Of a stretch of 64,000 nucleotides of DNA, positions 43,529 to 52,312 are shown piece after piece. Location: contig NZ_BDCD01000007.1 in the NCBI RefSeq assembly GCF_001613325.1, positions 186,001 to 250,000 on the forward strand, read 5' to 3'. Below the pieces are notes generated by a model, which ran no database searches, was not told the DNA's origin, and saw nothing but the letters and a program-made list of their open reading frames with translations. Position 1 is the stretch's first letter; each line of letters begins with the position of its first letter. This DNA comes from Nocardia yamanashiensis NBRC 100130 (GTDB lineage Bacteria; Actinomycetota; Actinomycetes; Mycobacteriales; Mycobacteriaceae). Made by a program: the position numbers and the translations under genes.

Positions 43529-44383
43529 ATGACTCAGCTCGCGCCGTTCTATCGACAAGTCCAATCCCACTACGACCTGTCCGACGAGTTCTACGCGCTG
43601 TTCCTCGACCCCTCGATGACCTACAGCTGCGCCTACTTCAGCAGCGACGACCTGACCTTGGAACAGGCCCAGCTCGCCAAGATCGACCTCGCGCTCGGCA
43701 AACTGCGCCTGCAACCCGGTATGACGCTGCTGGACATCGGCTGCGGTTGGGGCGCGACCATGCTGCGCGCCGCCCAGCGGTACGACATCCAGGTCATCGG
43801 CCTGACCCTGAGCCGCAACCAGTACGAGCACACCCGCGCCCGCATCGCCGCCCTCGGCCCCAATGCCGAAGTGCGCCTACAGGGTTGGGAGGAATTCGAC
43901 GGCACCGCCGACCGCATCGTCAGCATCGGCGCCTTCGAGCACTTCCGTAAGGAGCGCTACACCGAATTCATCACCCGCTGCCACCGCATGATGCCCGCCG
44001 ACGGCCGCCTCCTGCTGCACACCATCATCGGCCGCAGCCTCGCCGAACTCCGCGCCGCCAACATCCCCGTAACCCGCGAAGACGCCCTCTTCCACATCTT
44101 CATCAAACGCGAGATCTTCCCCGGCGGCCAACTCCCCCAAGCCCCCGAAGTCCCCCGCCTGGCCGCCACCGCCGGCTTCCACCTCCAGCGCACCCACTCC
44201 CTGCAACCCCACTACGCCCGCACCCTCGACCACTGGGCCGCCGCCCTGGAACAAAACCGAGACCGCGCCATCGCCCTCACCTCCGAGGAGGTCTACAACC
44301 GCTACCGTCGCTACCTCACCGGCTGCGCCGACTACTTCCGCACCGGCCACCTCGACGTAGTCCAATTCACCCTCGTCAAGTAA
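43529..44383 (+). CDS. Mycolic-acid/cyclopropane fatty acid synthase family methyltransferase
   Basis: The product has 284 residues with AGGAAAG upstream. HYDLSDEFYALFLDPSMTYSCAYF (residues 14-37) is the hallmark start of the CmaA/MmaA group. SAM loop LLDIGCGWG is at 67-75, and GAFEHFRKERYTEF and HTIIGRS continue the pattern. Family members use SAM to cyclopropanate or methylate double bonds of long acyl chains, here most likely meromycolates or membrane lipids. A terminator hairpin follows. It is divergent from the expansin gene. Confidence 0.9.
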   Translation: MTQLAPFYRQVQSHYDLSDEFYALFLDPSMTYSCAYFSSDDLTLEQAQLAKIDLALGKLRLQPGMTLLDIGCGWGATMLRAAQRYDIQVIGLTLSRNQYEHTRARIAALGPNAEVRLQGWEEFDGTADRIVSIGAFEHFRKERYTEFITRCHRMMPADGRLLLHTIIGRSLAELRAANIPVTREDALFHIFIKREIFPGGQLPQAPEVPRLAATAGFHLQRTHSLQPHYARTLDHWAAALEQNRDRAIALTSEEVYNRYRRYLTGCADYFRTGHLDVVQFTLVK

Positions 44384-44391
44384 CCCGGAAA

Positions 44392-44418
44392 GCCCGCGAA
44401 TGCCAGGAATTCGCGGGC
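44392..44418 (+). terminator. Hairpin terminator after the mycolate methyltransferase
   Basis: GCCCGCGAAT (44392-44401) and ATTCGCGGGC (44409-44418) pair perfectly around a 7-base loop, nine bases after the stop at 44383. Confidence 0.65.
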
Positions 44419-44604
44419 ACTTCCGCCGCGCCCTCGGTCGGTCGCTCGAACAGCGAGCGGCCCTCGCTCTAGCCAGGCTGCGCCTTCCCTTGCGAGTAGA
44501 ACGCGTATCGCATTCGAGTAGTCCGGTACGCGTTACCGCAGTGCATCTTTCGTGCACGATCGGTGCTTGTCCAATCCAGGACGGCAAAGGGGGAGGAAGT
44601 ACTC

Positions 44605-45804
44605 ATGCCAAACAAGATCGACATTCTGTTGAACAATGAAGTGCGCCAATCGGTCAAACAGCCGAGCGTGATCGATACGGTGCACGATCTCCAACGACAT
44701 CTGGGCGATCTGAAGCCGCTCATCTCAGCCAACGCCCAAACTTCCATCAATGACCGATATGCCCAGTCCCCAGGCCTTTTCGGCTCGGCGATAGGCGGGC
44801 TGCGAGAGTTCGGCAGGTTCTACTATCAGGAGTACGAGAAGGGTCTGATCGCGAGCAAGGGCTATCAGATCATCGTCGGCGAACCCGCCGCCACCTCGGT
44901 CACCGGCGCGATCTATCAGCATCTGCTGTTCATCGGTGGTATCGACTACTTCGGTCTGCCGACCACGGACGAACAGCCGACCGCGAGCGGAGGACGCTAC
45001 AACGACTTCGACAAGGGGTCGATCTACTGGCGGGGCGATCTGGGCGCCCATGAGGTTCACGGCTGCATACGAGATCGATGGCTCGCCGAAAACGGACCTC
45101 GCGGCAATCTCGGATTCCCGGTATCCGATGAGGAAGCGATGCCACTGGGATCGGGCCTCGACCGCATCAGCCATTTCGAGCGCGGCGCCATCGCCTGGTC
45201 GAATGCGGCAGGCGAGTCTACCGTCGTCCCCAATTCGATCCAGGTGTGGTTCATGGGGATTCATTGCCAGACCGAGTCTGACGAGGCGTCCGTATCCGAT
45301 GAGCCCTATCTGCTCATGAGCTGCATTCCGGTCGGTGCCGACAAGGCACCCGCAAGAGTGGAGTTGGCCGAATTCGATGACGTCGACAGCGGGGGAACTT
45401 ATTCGAAGACCACACTCCTATATCAGGGACCCGCACGGGATCTGGTGCTGGCCGTGAAGATCCGGGAGAAGGACGAGGGCGATCCGAATGCGTTCAAAGG
45501 AGTCTTCGCAGCCGCGATCCAGAAGGGCATCGAAGCCGGAGCCACGGCCGCCGGCGGACCCGCGGGGACAGCGATCGCCAGTGTGGCCGGGCCGGTTGCC
45601 GAACTCCTCGGTGGGAAACTCTCCGAACTGACCGGCGCTGCCGACGACGATGTCGATTCCTTCACCGCCATACTGGATTACGGCACACTCGCGCATCTTG
45701 TGGCCACGCTGGAAACCGGCGAGGTGCCCCATGACCTCATGTATGTGAAGGGCAGCGATTCCGAGGGCAGATACGAAATCTTCTTCAAGGTTGTCGCGGG
45801 CTAG
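44605..45804 (+). CDS. LGFP-repeat protein without signal peptide, unknown function
   Basis: The product has 399 residues. GGGGGAGG eight bases before the ATG supports the start. Two LGFP-type repeats are visible: about 102-142 (IYQHLLFIGGIDYFGLPTTDE, then KGSIYW) and 147-199 (GAHEVHGCIRDRWLAENG, NLGFPVSDE, FERGAIAW). LGFP modules normally occur in secreted mycolyltransferases and wall hydrolases, yet there is no signal peptide or helix here. The N-terminal 100 residues are unassigned. The C-terminal half has a beta-rich region and a Gly/Ala-rich stretch (about 295-345, GIEAGATAAGGPAGTAIASVAG) ending in an acidic segment. Third-position GC looks lower than in neighbours. Confidence 0.75.
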   Translation: MPNKIDILLNNEVRQSVKQPSVIDTVHDLQRHLGDLKPLISANAQTSINDRYAQSPGLFGSAIGGLREFGRFYYQEYEKGLIASKGYQIIVGEPAATSVTGAIYQHLLFIGGIDYFGLPTTDEQPTASGGRYNDFDKGSIYWRGDLGAHEVHGCIRDRWLAENGPRGNLGFPVSDEEAMPLGSGLDRISHFERGAIAWSNAAGESTVVPNSIQVWFMGIHCQTESDEASVSDEPYLLMSCIPVGADKAPARVELAEFDDVDSGGTYSKTTLLYQGPARDLVLAVKIREKDEGDPNAFKGVFAAAIQKGIEAGATAAGGPAGTAIASVAGPVAELLGGKLSELTGAADDDVDSFTAILDYGTLAHLVATLETGEVPHDLMYVKGSDSEGRYEIFFKVVAG

Positions 45805-45834
45805 ACCGAAAACGTTGTCAGCACGCCACATGAA

Positions 45835-45864
45835 CTCCGGCCGGAATTCGAACTCCGGCCGGAG
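45835..45864. terminator. Bidirectional hairpin terminator
   Basis: CTCCGGCCGG (45835-45844) pairs perfectly with CCGGCCGGAG (45855-45864) across a 10-base loop, between convergent stops at 45804 and 45873. The CTCCGGCCGGA unit also occurs as a direct repeat. Confidence 0.65.
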
Positions 45865-45872
45865 ACGCGCCG

Positions 45873-46298
45873 TTACGGGACGAAGAAGGTGGCGAGGCCG
45901 GGAGTGGTGGTGCCGCCGGTGGCGGGGGTGAGGACGAGGGCGAGCTGGCCGGGGCCCGGGGTGAAGGTGGTTTGGGCGGGAATGCCGTTGAGGCCGTTGG
46001 AGAGTTGGGCGGTGCCGGTGGTGCCGGTGGTCAGGTTGAGCCATTGGACGGTGGAGACGGGGTAGCAGCCCCAGCCCGCCGGCATGCCGCCGGTGATGGT
46101 GACGGTGCCGGGCTGGTTGCCGACCACGGCTACGCAGTTTCCGGCCATGGAATCGAAGCTGCCGTTGGGGTTGCCGAAGGGGGCGGGGTTGATCTGGAAG
46201 CGGATGGTTGCCGGGTCGGCGGTCGCGGTGGTGGCGATGGGGAAGGTCGCGGCGGCGAGGGCGGTGGTGGCGAGGGCGAGCTTACGGGCGAAATTCAT
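45873..46298 (-). CDS. Small secreted protein of unknown function
   Basis: The product has 141 residues. A signal peptide covers about residues 1-27 (RKLALATTALAAATFPIA, cleavage near TATA-DP). The mature part is Thr/Gly/Pro-rich with two cysteines (GNCVAVV, GWGCYPV) that may form one disulfide. Beta-strand-like repeats such as TVTITGG and TAQLSNG suggest an immunoglobulin-like or small beta fold. I do not recognise the family. The coding strand is C-rich. It is transcribed toward the LGFP-repeat gene. Confidence 0.65.
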   Translation of the reverse strand: MNFARKLALATTALAAATFPIATTATADPATIRFQINPAPFGNPNGSFDSMAGNCVAVVGNQPGTVTITGGMPAGWGCYPVSTVQWLNLTTGTTGTAQLSNGLNGIPAQTTFTPGPGQLALVLTPATGGTTTPGLATFFVP

Positions 46299-46367
46299 GG
46301 GTGAACTCCTGCGGCGCTGGGATCCCGACCTGAATGCGGTCGAGGATACCGACTGGTTGCTCGGAGG

Positions 46368-47003
46368 TCAGGGTTCGGCGCCGAGGGCGGTGCGGAGGAA
46401 GTCGACGAGTTGGGCTCGGACTCGGTCCTGGGTGAGGCCGTCGGAGCCGGCGTGGAGGGCGGACATGAGGGCGGAGACGAGGACCGAGAGGAGGACTTCG
46501 CCGGCGATGTGGGGGTCCAGGGCGGGGTCGAGAAAGCCTTCGCGGATGCCGTGCTCGACCTTGGTCATGGCTTGGTCGCCGTAGCTGCGGGCGTTGTGGA
46601 GGCAGCGATCGATGACGCGGTCGTCGATCGAGGAGGCTTCCAGGAGCAGGAAATTCACCAGGCCGGGTTCGCCGGCGACCAGGTCGTAGCAGCGATCGAT
46701 GACGCGGGCGTAGCGGTCGCAGAAGTCGGTGAGGGAGTCGGCGGTGGACTCGCCTTCGGGGCCCAGGAGGCGGTCCTTGATGAGTTCGAAGGCGTGGTCG
46801 ATGACGGCGTCGAGGATGTCGCGCTTGTTCTCGAAGTAGTTGTAGAAGGTGCCGTGGCTGACGCCGGCGGCGGTGGCGATGTCGTCGACGCCGACCACTC
46901 GGAAACCGCGGGTGGTGATGAGATCGTAGGCGGCCTGGACCAGGGCGGTGCGGCGGGCTTCGGCGCGGGCGGCCCGGCGGGTCACGGGTTGGGTGCCGGT
47001 CAT
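46368..47003 (-). CDS. TetR/AcrR family regulator at the end of the mce operon
   Basis: The product has 211 residues. The ATG (MTGTQPVTRRAARAE) overlaps the stop of the preceding tetR gene by one base. The N-terminal HTH is RRTALVQAAYDLITTRGFRVVGVDDIATAAGVSHGTFYNYFENKRDILDAVID. The ligand domain begins with ELIKDRLLG. Two consecutive tetR genes, both downstream of mas, suggest dual or heteromeric control of the mce operon, or of a lipid-uptake regulon. The palindrome at 56133-56148 is the leading candidate target. Confidence 0.88.
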   Translation of the reverse strand: MTGTQPVTRRAARAEARRTALVQAAYDLITTRGFRVVGVDDIATAAGVSHGTFYNYFENKRDILDAVIDHAFELIKDRLLGPEGESTADSLTDFCDRYARVIDRCYDLVAGEPGLVNFLLLEASSIDDRVIDRCLHNARSYGDQAMTKVEHGIREGFLDPALDPHIAGEVLLSVLVSALMSALHAGSDGLTQDRVRAQLVDFLRTALGAEP

Positions 47004-47563
47004 CAGGCGATGCCTCGCACCCGCAACGACTTCTCCAGCAGCGCCAGCACGGCGGTCGCGCTGTGGGCGCGGATCTCCGGATTGCCCGCCCCGCGCAGCT
47101 CGCGCATCATCCAGGGCAGCACCAGCATCAGGATGGTGTGGGCCAGTACGTCGGCGTCGATATCGGCGCGAATCCATCCGGCGTCAATGCCGCGGGTCAG
47201 CTCGGCGGCGACCAGGCTGGCGGCCATCGCCTCCAATCCGAAGAGCCGCTGGGACAATTCGGCGTCGATGGCGCCCGCCTCCACCAGCAGCAGGCGCATG
47301 AACCGCGGATCGCTCTCGATCAGATCCTGCACCCGGCCCAGTCCCGCGCGCACGCCGTCCAGCAACTCGGGGACACTGGACGCGCTGCCCACCAGCAGAT
47401 CGATCCGGAGCGACGCGAGCAGCTGCTCGACGCCGAAATCGATGACGTGGTCCAGGATTTCGCGTTTGCTGCCGAAGTAGCGGTAGATGGTGCCCTGCCC
47501 GACCCCGGCACGCGCCGCCACCGCGGAAATGGCGGTGGCCCCGTAACCCTGGGCGGTGAACAC
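47003..47563 (-). CDS. TetR/AcrR family regulator with a problematic start
   Basis: From the GTG at 47563 the product has 186 residues: FTAQGYGATAISAVAARAGVGQGTIYRYFGSKREILDHVID is the HTH from the middle of helix 1. The same frame continues upstream with RRRRQIIEAAYEVF, which is the rest of helix 1, and then LPLRQRQPPRGT-type basic residues (read in reverse order toward the start). No ATG, GTG or TTG occurs before the in-frame stop near 47668. Either a rare start codon is used (CTG, ATA) or a single-base frameshift separates the gene from the frame that starts at GTG 47669 inside mas. Overlap with the next tetR is one base. Confidence 0.75.
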   Translation of the reverse strand: MFTAQGYGATAISAVAARAGVGQGTIYRYFGSKREILDHVIDFGVEQLLASLRIDLLVGSASSVPELLDGVRAGLGRVQDLIESDPRFMRLLLVEAGAIDAELSQRLFGLEAMAASLVAAELTRGIDAGWIRADIDADVLAHTILMLVLPWMMRELRGAGNPEIRAHSATAVLALLEKSLRVRGIA

Positions 47564-47640
47564 CTCGTAGGCGGCTTCGATGATCTGCCGGCGCCGCCGC
47601 AGCGGAAGCTGTCGCTGCGGCGGCCGGCCGGTGCGCGGGC

Positions 47641-48393
47641 TTATTTCGCGGCCCCGCCCTTCGTGTCACCGGCGTCCTTCGGGCCGTAGTCCACGACCAG
47701 CCACTCGCCGCCGTTCTTCGCGACCGTCACGGCGAGCAGATTCGGCTTGGTCGCGGCCTCGGCCTGCTGGATGTTCTGGGTGCGCTGGGTGGCGAAGACG
47801 GTGACCGCGTACTGGTCGTTGCCCTTGGCTTCCACCGAGGTGCCGAGGACATTGCCGGTGGCGACCACCTGGGCCTCGGTCATGATCTTGGTGAGGGTGT
47901 CGTGGACTTCGGTGTAGCGCTTGGTCAGTGCGTCGGAGGTGCCGCGCTGCACATTGTCGAAGAAGGCGGGCAGGTTCTTGTAGTCGTAGGTCAGCGACCG
48001 CAGCGCGTAGTCCTTGGCGACCTCGGCGGCCCGATCGCGATCGGCCTGGGCGGTGCGGGTGGTGTCGAGGTCGCCGGCGGCGCGGAACCAGCCGATGCCG
48101 AGCACGATCGCCAGGACCGCGAAGGCGGCGGCCGTGGCCACCAGCACGGGGTACGCGCGATCCCGGAAACTCTTGGTGGGCAAGGATTCCCGCGTCGGCA
48201 TAGCGGACGCCACCGGCACGGTCGTGCTCCCGGCTTCCGGCACGGGGGGCACCGTCACGGCACCGATCTCCGGCACGGCGGACACGGTCCCGGCCTCGAC
48301 CTGCGGCGCGACGGGTTCCGTCTCGGCCTTGTCCAGCACCACGGCGGTCTCGGCGGTTTCGGTGACGTCCGGAGTCTGCTCGGTCTCACTCAT
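47641..48393 (-). CDS. Mce-associated membrane protein (Mas)
   Basis: The product has 250 residues from the ATG at 48393 (MSETEQTPDVTE), with AGAGAGAAG upstream. A Thr/Val/Pro-rich cytosolic head of about 75 residues precedes one helix (YPVLVATAAAFAVLAIVLGIGWF). The outer domain has LRSLTYDYKNLPAFFDNVQRG and ends GGEWLVVDYGP, the fold seen in Mas proteins that accompany Mce transporters and influence their stability. It follows mceF by 13 bases. Confidence 0.88.
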   Translation of the reverse strand: MSETEQTPDVTETAETAVVLDKAETEPVAPQVEAGTVSAVPEIGAVTVPPVPEAGSTTVPVASAMPTRESLPTKSFRDRAYPVLVATAAAFAVLAIVLGIGWFRAAGDLDTTRTAQADRDRAAEVAKDYALRSLTYDYKNLPAFFDNVQRGTSDALTKRYTEVHDTLTKIMTEAQVVATGNVLGTSVEAKGNDQYAVTVFATQRTQNIQQAEAATKPNLLAVTVAKNGGEWLVVDYGPKDAGDTKGGAAK

Positions 48394-48406
48394 GATGGTC
48401 TTCTCT

Positions 48407-49357
48407 CTATCGAGGAACGTTGATGCCGATATGCGCCGCCCCGTCACCGGGGAACACCGTGGCCAGCAGATCCACGATCGATCCGGCGTCCACGCGCAGC
48501 GGTTTGATCGCGACGGTCGAGGGCTGCAGGGCGGTGGCGATGAACCCCAGATCGGGCCCCGTCAATTGCAGATACGAGTCGATCCGGGTGACCAGCGGCC
48601 CCAGCGGATCGTCGAAGATGTTCTCGCCGATGTAGGAGTAGTTCTGGAACGCACCGATGATGTGCAGCAGTTCCGGCAACGCGGTATCGATATCCCCGGC
48701 CGCCGCGCTGATGGTCGGCGCGCGCCCGTCGAACCGGTCACCGAGCGTCTGCACGTTCGAGTACAGCCGCGCGATCGCGGCGCGCTTGTCCCGCAACAGA
48801 TTCGCGGTCGAGGTGAGCGCCTTGGTCAGGTTCGCCACATCCGCGTCGCGCCCCTCGAACCCGGCCGCCACGGTGGTGGCCAGATGCTGGATGCGGCTCG
48901 GATCCAGTTGCGCGGTCAGCGCGTCCAGTTTGGCGAGCGCGTCCCCGACGGTGGTGGCGATCTTCACCTGCCGCTGCGGCACGATACTGCCGTCGTGCAG
49001 GAACGGCCCCGCGGTCCCGGTCGGCCGGAAGTCGAGGAACTGCTCCCCCGCCGCCGACAGATTGGCGATCTGCACGGTGCTGTCCACCGGAATCCGGTAT
49101 TTGGCGTCGTATTCCACCCGCACCGCCAAACCCTTTGCGGTGGCGCCGATTTCCCGCACCTTGCCGATCGGCAGCCCGCGCAGCGTCACCTCGGAGGTCT
49201 TCATCAGCCCGCCCGAGGAATCGATCAGCACGGTGACCGTGTTCAGGTCGCGGCGCGGGTCCAGATTCAGCACGCCGACGGCCATATAGCTGCCGCACAC
49301 CAGCGTCAGCACCATGAGCAGGATCAGCGAGACCGGCCCGGAGAGTGAGAGTTTCAT
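48407..49357 (-). CDS. mceF: MceF-type subunit of an Mce lipid transporter
   Basis: The product has 316 residues. The N-terminal helix LILLMVLTLVCGSYMAV is followed by the MCE domain: TVTVLIDSSGGLMKTSEVTLRGLPIGKVREI, VEYDAKYRIPVDSTVQIANLSAAGEQFLDF. A helical C-terminal region then begins with VGDALAKLDALTAQLDP. MceA-F proteins assemble a hexameric shaft for lipid import across the periplasm. The gene overlaps mceE by ATGA. Confidence 0.92.
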   Translation of the reverse strand: MKLSLSGPVSLILLMVLTLVCGSYMAVGVLNLDPRRDLNTVTVLIDSSGGLMKTSEVTLRGLPIGKVREIGATAKGLAVRVEYDAKYRIPVDSTVQIANLSAAGEQFLDFRPTGTAGPFLHDGSIVPQRQVKIATTVGDALAKLDALTAQLDPSRIQHLATTVAAGFEGRDADVANLTKALTSTANLLRDKRAAIARLYSNVQTLGDRFDGRAPTISAAAGDIDTALPELLHIIGAFQNYSYIGENIFDDPLGPLVTRIDSYLQLTGPDLGFIATALQPSTVAIKPLRVDAGSIVDLLATVFPGDGAAHIGINVPR

Positions 49358-50367
49358 GGCACCATCCCGATGGAGCGCAGTGTGGTGACGAGCTGGTCGG
49401 CCTGTACGTCGGCGGCGACGCCGCGCACCCGCACATCCGGCGCGTTCAGGAACGGAATCAGCTTCTCGCGCAACAGCGTGTAGAACGCGTCGGTGTTCTC
49501 GCGCAGCGTGATGTCCGAGTACGCGATGGTCAGCGCGGTCGGCGCGAGCACCTGCACGATGGAGTGGAAGTCGCCCACGTGCGGCAGCAGCAGCTCCCCG
49601 GCATTACCGGCCAGCCCGCCGCCGCTGATGATCAGCTTGACCACGTTCAGCAGCACATCCGACAGACCCGCCGCGCGCGCCGGGCCGTAGGTGAGGATGG
49701 TGTCCACCGATCCACGCCCGGCTTCGAGTTTCGCCGAGATCTGTTGTGCCGAAGCGAGAATGCTGTCCAGCTCGGCGGTGTGCCCGGCCATATCGGCCAG
49801 CGCCGCCCGCCCCGCCCGGTTGATCCGGTCCAGTTCGGCCGGATCGGCGGGGAAGGCCGCGTTGACGTCGCTGATCAGCTGCTGCATATCGCCCCAGCGC
49901 CCGCCGGTGATGATGTTGGACAGCGCCCGCAGAATGTCCTCCACATTGGTGGCGGCCACGGTCTGCGACACCGGAATCACATCGCCGTTGCGCAGGAATC
50001 CGGTGTCGGAGTTCTTCGGCGCCTCCAGCGCGATGTGGATATCGCCCAGAATGGTGCTCTGCCGCAGTTCCGCCGTGGTGGTCTTGGGCAGTTTGGCGTC
50101 GCTCTTGATCTGCACGGTGGCGACGGCGGTGCTGCCGATCAGGTCGATGTGGTCGAGCATGCCGACCTCGACGCCGTCGGCGATCACCTTGGCGCGGTCG
50201 GGCAGGTTCAGCACCGACCCGAATTCGATACGCACGCTGAAGGTTTCACCGCTGGGGTAGGTGCCCGGGATCGGAATGTCGGTGGCCTTCACCCCGCACC
50301 CGCTGACCAGCAGCGTCACCGCGGTGAGCGCGGGCAGCAGGCGCAGGGCCAGTCGTGTGTGCTTCAT
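49354..50367 (-). CDS. mceE: MceE lipoprotein subunit
   Basis: The product has 337 residues. The lipobox LVSGC places the lipidated Cys at 24, the usual mark of the MceE position. The MCE domain reads FSVRIEFGSVLNLPDRAKVIADGVEVGMLDHI. A helical region follows, ending with the segment DVRVRGVAADVQADQLVTTL. Its ATG immediately follows the mceD TAG stop. Confidence 0.92.
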   Translation of the reverse strand: MKHTRLALRLLPALTAVTLLVSGCGVKATDIPIPGTYPSGETFSVRIEFGSVLNLPDRAKVIADGVEVGMLDHIDLIGSTAVATVQIKSDAKLPKTTTAELRQSTILGDIHIALEAPKNSDTGFLRNGDVIPVSQTVAATNVEDILRALSNIITGGRWGDMQQLISDVNAAFPADPAELDRINRAGRAALADMAGHTAELDSILASAQQISAKLEAGRGSVDTILTYGPARAAGLSDVLLNVVKLIISGGGLAGNAGELLLPHVGDFHSIVQVLAPTALTIAYSDITLRENTDAFYTLLREKLIPFLNAPDVRVRGVAADVQADQLVTTLRSIGMVP

Positions 50368-51297
50368 CTATCCCCCCGCCTTCGGCAGCTGTGCGGCCAG
50401 CGGCGGCAGCACCGCCAGCAGCGCGGCGATATCGCCCTGGTGTTCCTGGACGAAGCTGTGCGCCTGCGGCAGCCACAGGTCCAGGAACGCGTACACCTGG
50501 GTGTCGTATTTGGCGACATTGCGGGCGATCACCGGCAGGAATTCGACCGCGATATCGACCGCGCCGGCGAATTCGGTGGAGAAGTCGCCGATCAATTGCA
50601 GTCCGGCGCGCAGATTGTCGAGCACCTGCGCCATATCCGGCCAGTTGGTCACGAACATGGTGGTGAGGGTGTCGAGGTTCTCCACCAGCCGCCGGAACAC
50701 CACATCCTTCTGCTCCGGGTCGCCGACGATCGCCGAAAGTCGTTGCAGCAGTTGGTTGAACTGCTGCCCGGTGCCGTCGATGGCCTGGTCGGCGGCGGTC
50801 AGGGTCTGGTTCAGCAGCGCGTCGGCGGGCTGTCCCTGCCCGGTGGGGCCGCCGGTCAGGTCACCGGCGATCTTGCCCATGGCATCGAGCGCCTGGCTGA
50901 TGCCGATCGGAGTCTTGGTGCGCTCCAGGGGAATACATTTCCCGGTGTCGAAGCGGTCGCCGCCGGTGTACGGCTTGGTCAGCTCCACGTGCCGGTCGGT
51001 CACGATGGAACTCGACATGGTGACCGCCTGGATGTCGGCGGGCAGTTTCACCTTCTTGCCGACGCTCATGGTGACCTTCATGCGGTCGCCCTGCGCCTCG
51101 ATCTTGGACACGGTGCCGACCTCGACGCCGAGCATGGTGACGCTGTTGCCCTCGTAAAGACCTACGGTGTCGGTGAATTCGGCGCAGACGCTCTGTTTCG
51201 CATCGCCCGAGGACTTCGCCCACGTCACCCCGCCGGCGACGGTCGCCGCCACGACGACCGCGGCCCCGGCGGCGAGTGCTGTTCTACCCCAGCTCAT
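50368..51297 (-). CDS. mceD: MceD subunit
   Basis: The product has 309 residues from the ATG at 51297, one base after the mceC stop. The N-terminal helix is LAAGAAVVVAATVAGGVTW. The MCE domain has CAEFTDTVGLYEGNSVTMLGVEVGTVSKIEAQGDRMKVTMSV and SSSIVTDRHVELTKPY. The C-terminal part is helical with DNLRAGLQLIGDFSTEFAGAVDI. Two Cys residues (about 38 and 120) flank the MCE core. Confidence 0.92.
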   Translation of the reverse strand: MSWGRTALAAGAAVVVAATVAGGVTWAKSSGDAKQSVCAEFTDTVGLYEGNSVTMLGVEVGTVSKIEAQGDRMKVTMSVGKKVKLPADIQAVTMSSSIVTDRHVELTKPYTGGDRFDTGKCIPLERTKTPIGISQALDAMGKIAGDLTGGPTGQGQPADALLNQTLTAADQAIDGTGQQFNQLLQRLSAIVGDPEQKDVVFRRLVENLDTLTTMFVTNWPDMAQVLDNLRAGLQLIGDFSTEFAGAVDIAVEFLPVIARNVAKYDTQVYAFLDLWLPQAHSFVQEHQGDIAALLAVLPPLAAQLPKAGG

Positions 51298-51298
51298 G

Positions 51299-52312
51299 TC
51301 AGCACGCCTTGCCCTGGTAGGGAATGCACACCTGCACGCCGGCGGCCGGTTGCGCGACCGAAACCTTGGTGCCCAGTACGCCATTGAGTTTGGTGATCAC
51401 ATCGCGCAGCCCGTTGATCACGATGTCGAGCCGGTTCGGGTCCTCGAACACCTTCGAGAACAGCTGCTCGAACTGGGTGACGGTGGGCTCGATGCTGTCG
51501 CCGTAGGCCATGATCGGCCGGTCCAGCACGATGAGCAGCCGTTTGACCAGGTTGAACAGCCCGACGATATCGTCCTTGCGATTGCCGAGCTTGTCGGCGA
51601 CCTCCCCGAGCTGTTTGACGAAATCGGCCAGCACCGCCTTGTCGTCGGCGATGGCGGCGATGTACTCGTCCGACACCTGCAATGCCCCGTCGAGCTGGCG
51701 GGTGCGGTCGGCCAGCAGTCCGGTCAGCTCATTGGCATTGGTCAGCACGCTGCGCAGGGCATCGGGCTGATCGGTGAGCGCCTGGTTCAGCTCGCCGATG
51801 GTGGCGCGCATGGTGGTGGCGTCGACCTGGCTGAAGACCGGGGTGCCCTTGTCGAGGATGTCGCTGAGCTCGAACGGGGTGGCGGTGCGCTCGGGCGGAA
51901 TGTGCTTGCCGCCCAGCGCCTTCTCCCCCGCCGGGGCCAGCGCCAGATAGTGCCCGCCGATCGGCGTCAGCATCTTCACCTCGACCGCGGACAACTCCCC
52001 CACCCGCACCTCGGTGCTCACGGTGAAACTGACCTCGACATGGTCATCGACCAGTTCGACGGCCCGGATCTTGCCGACATTGATCCCGGCCACCCGGACC
52101 TCGTCCCCGGCCCGGGCCCCGCCGGAGATCTTGAAATCGGCGATGTAGGTGCGCTGCCCGAACGGGATCACATACAGTGCCCCCGCCGCCAGCAACAGCA
52201 CCCCGCACACCGCGACACCCGCGATGCCCCAGCGCAATTGCCGCGGCTGGTCGCCACGACCGGCCAGCAGTTCCCGAATCAGTTCCCCGAAATAAGCGAT
52301 CAAGCCCTTCAC
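51299..52312 (-). CDS. mceC: MceC subunit
   Basis: The product has 337 residues from the GTG at 52312, whose GTGA overlaps the mceB stop; a GTG two codons earlier is possible. The helix WGIAGVAVCGVLLLAAGALYV is followed by the MCE domain (YIADFKISGGARAGDEVRVAGINVGKIRAVELVDDHVEVSFTV). The C-terminal coiled segment includes FELSDILDKGTPVFSQVDATTMRATIGELNQAL, and the protein ends in a Cys pair (VCIPYQGKAC). Confidence 0.92.
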   Translation of the reverse strand: MKGLIAYFGELIRELLAGRGDQPRQLRWGIAGVAVCGVLLLAAGALYVIPFGQRTYIADFKISGGARAGDEVRVAGINVGKIRAVELVDDHVEVSFTVSTEVRVGELSAVEVKMLTPIGGHYLALAPAGEKALGGKHIPPERTATPFELSDILDKGTPVFSQVDATTMRATIGELNQALTDQPDALRSVLTNANELTGLLADRTRQLDGALQVSDEYIAAIADDKAVLADFVKQLGEVADKLGNRKDDIVGLFNLVKRLLIVLDRPIMAYGDSIEPTVTQFEQLFSKVFEDPNRLDIVINGLRDVITKLNGVLGTKVSVAQPAAGVQVCIPYQGKAC

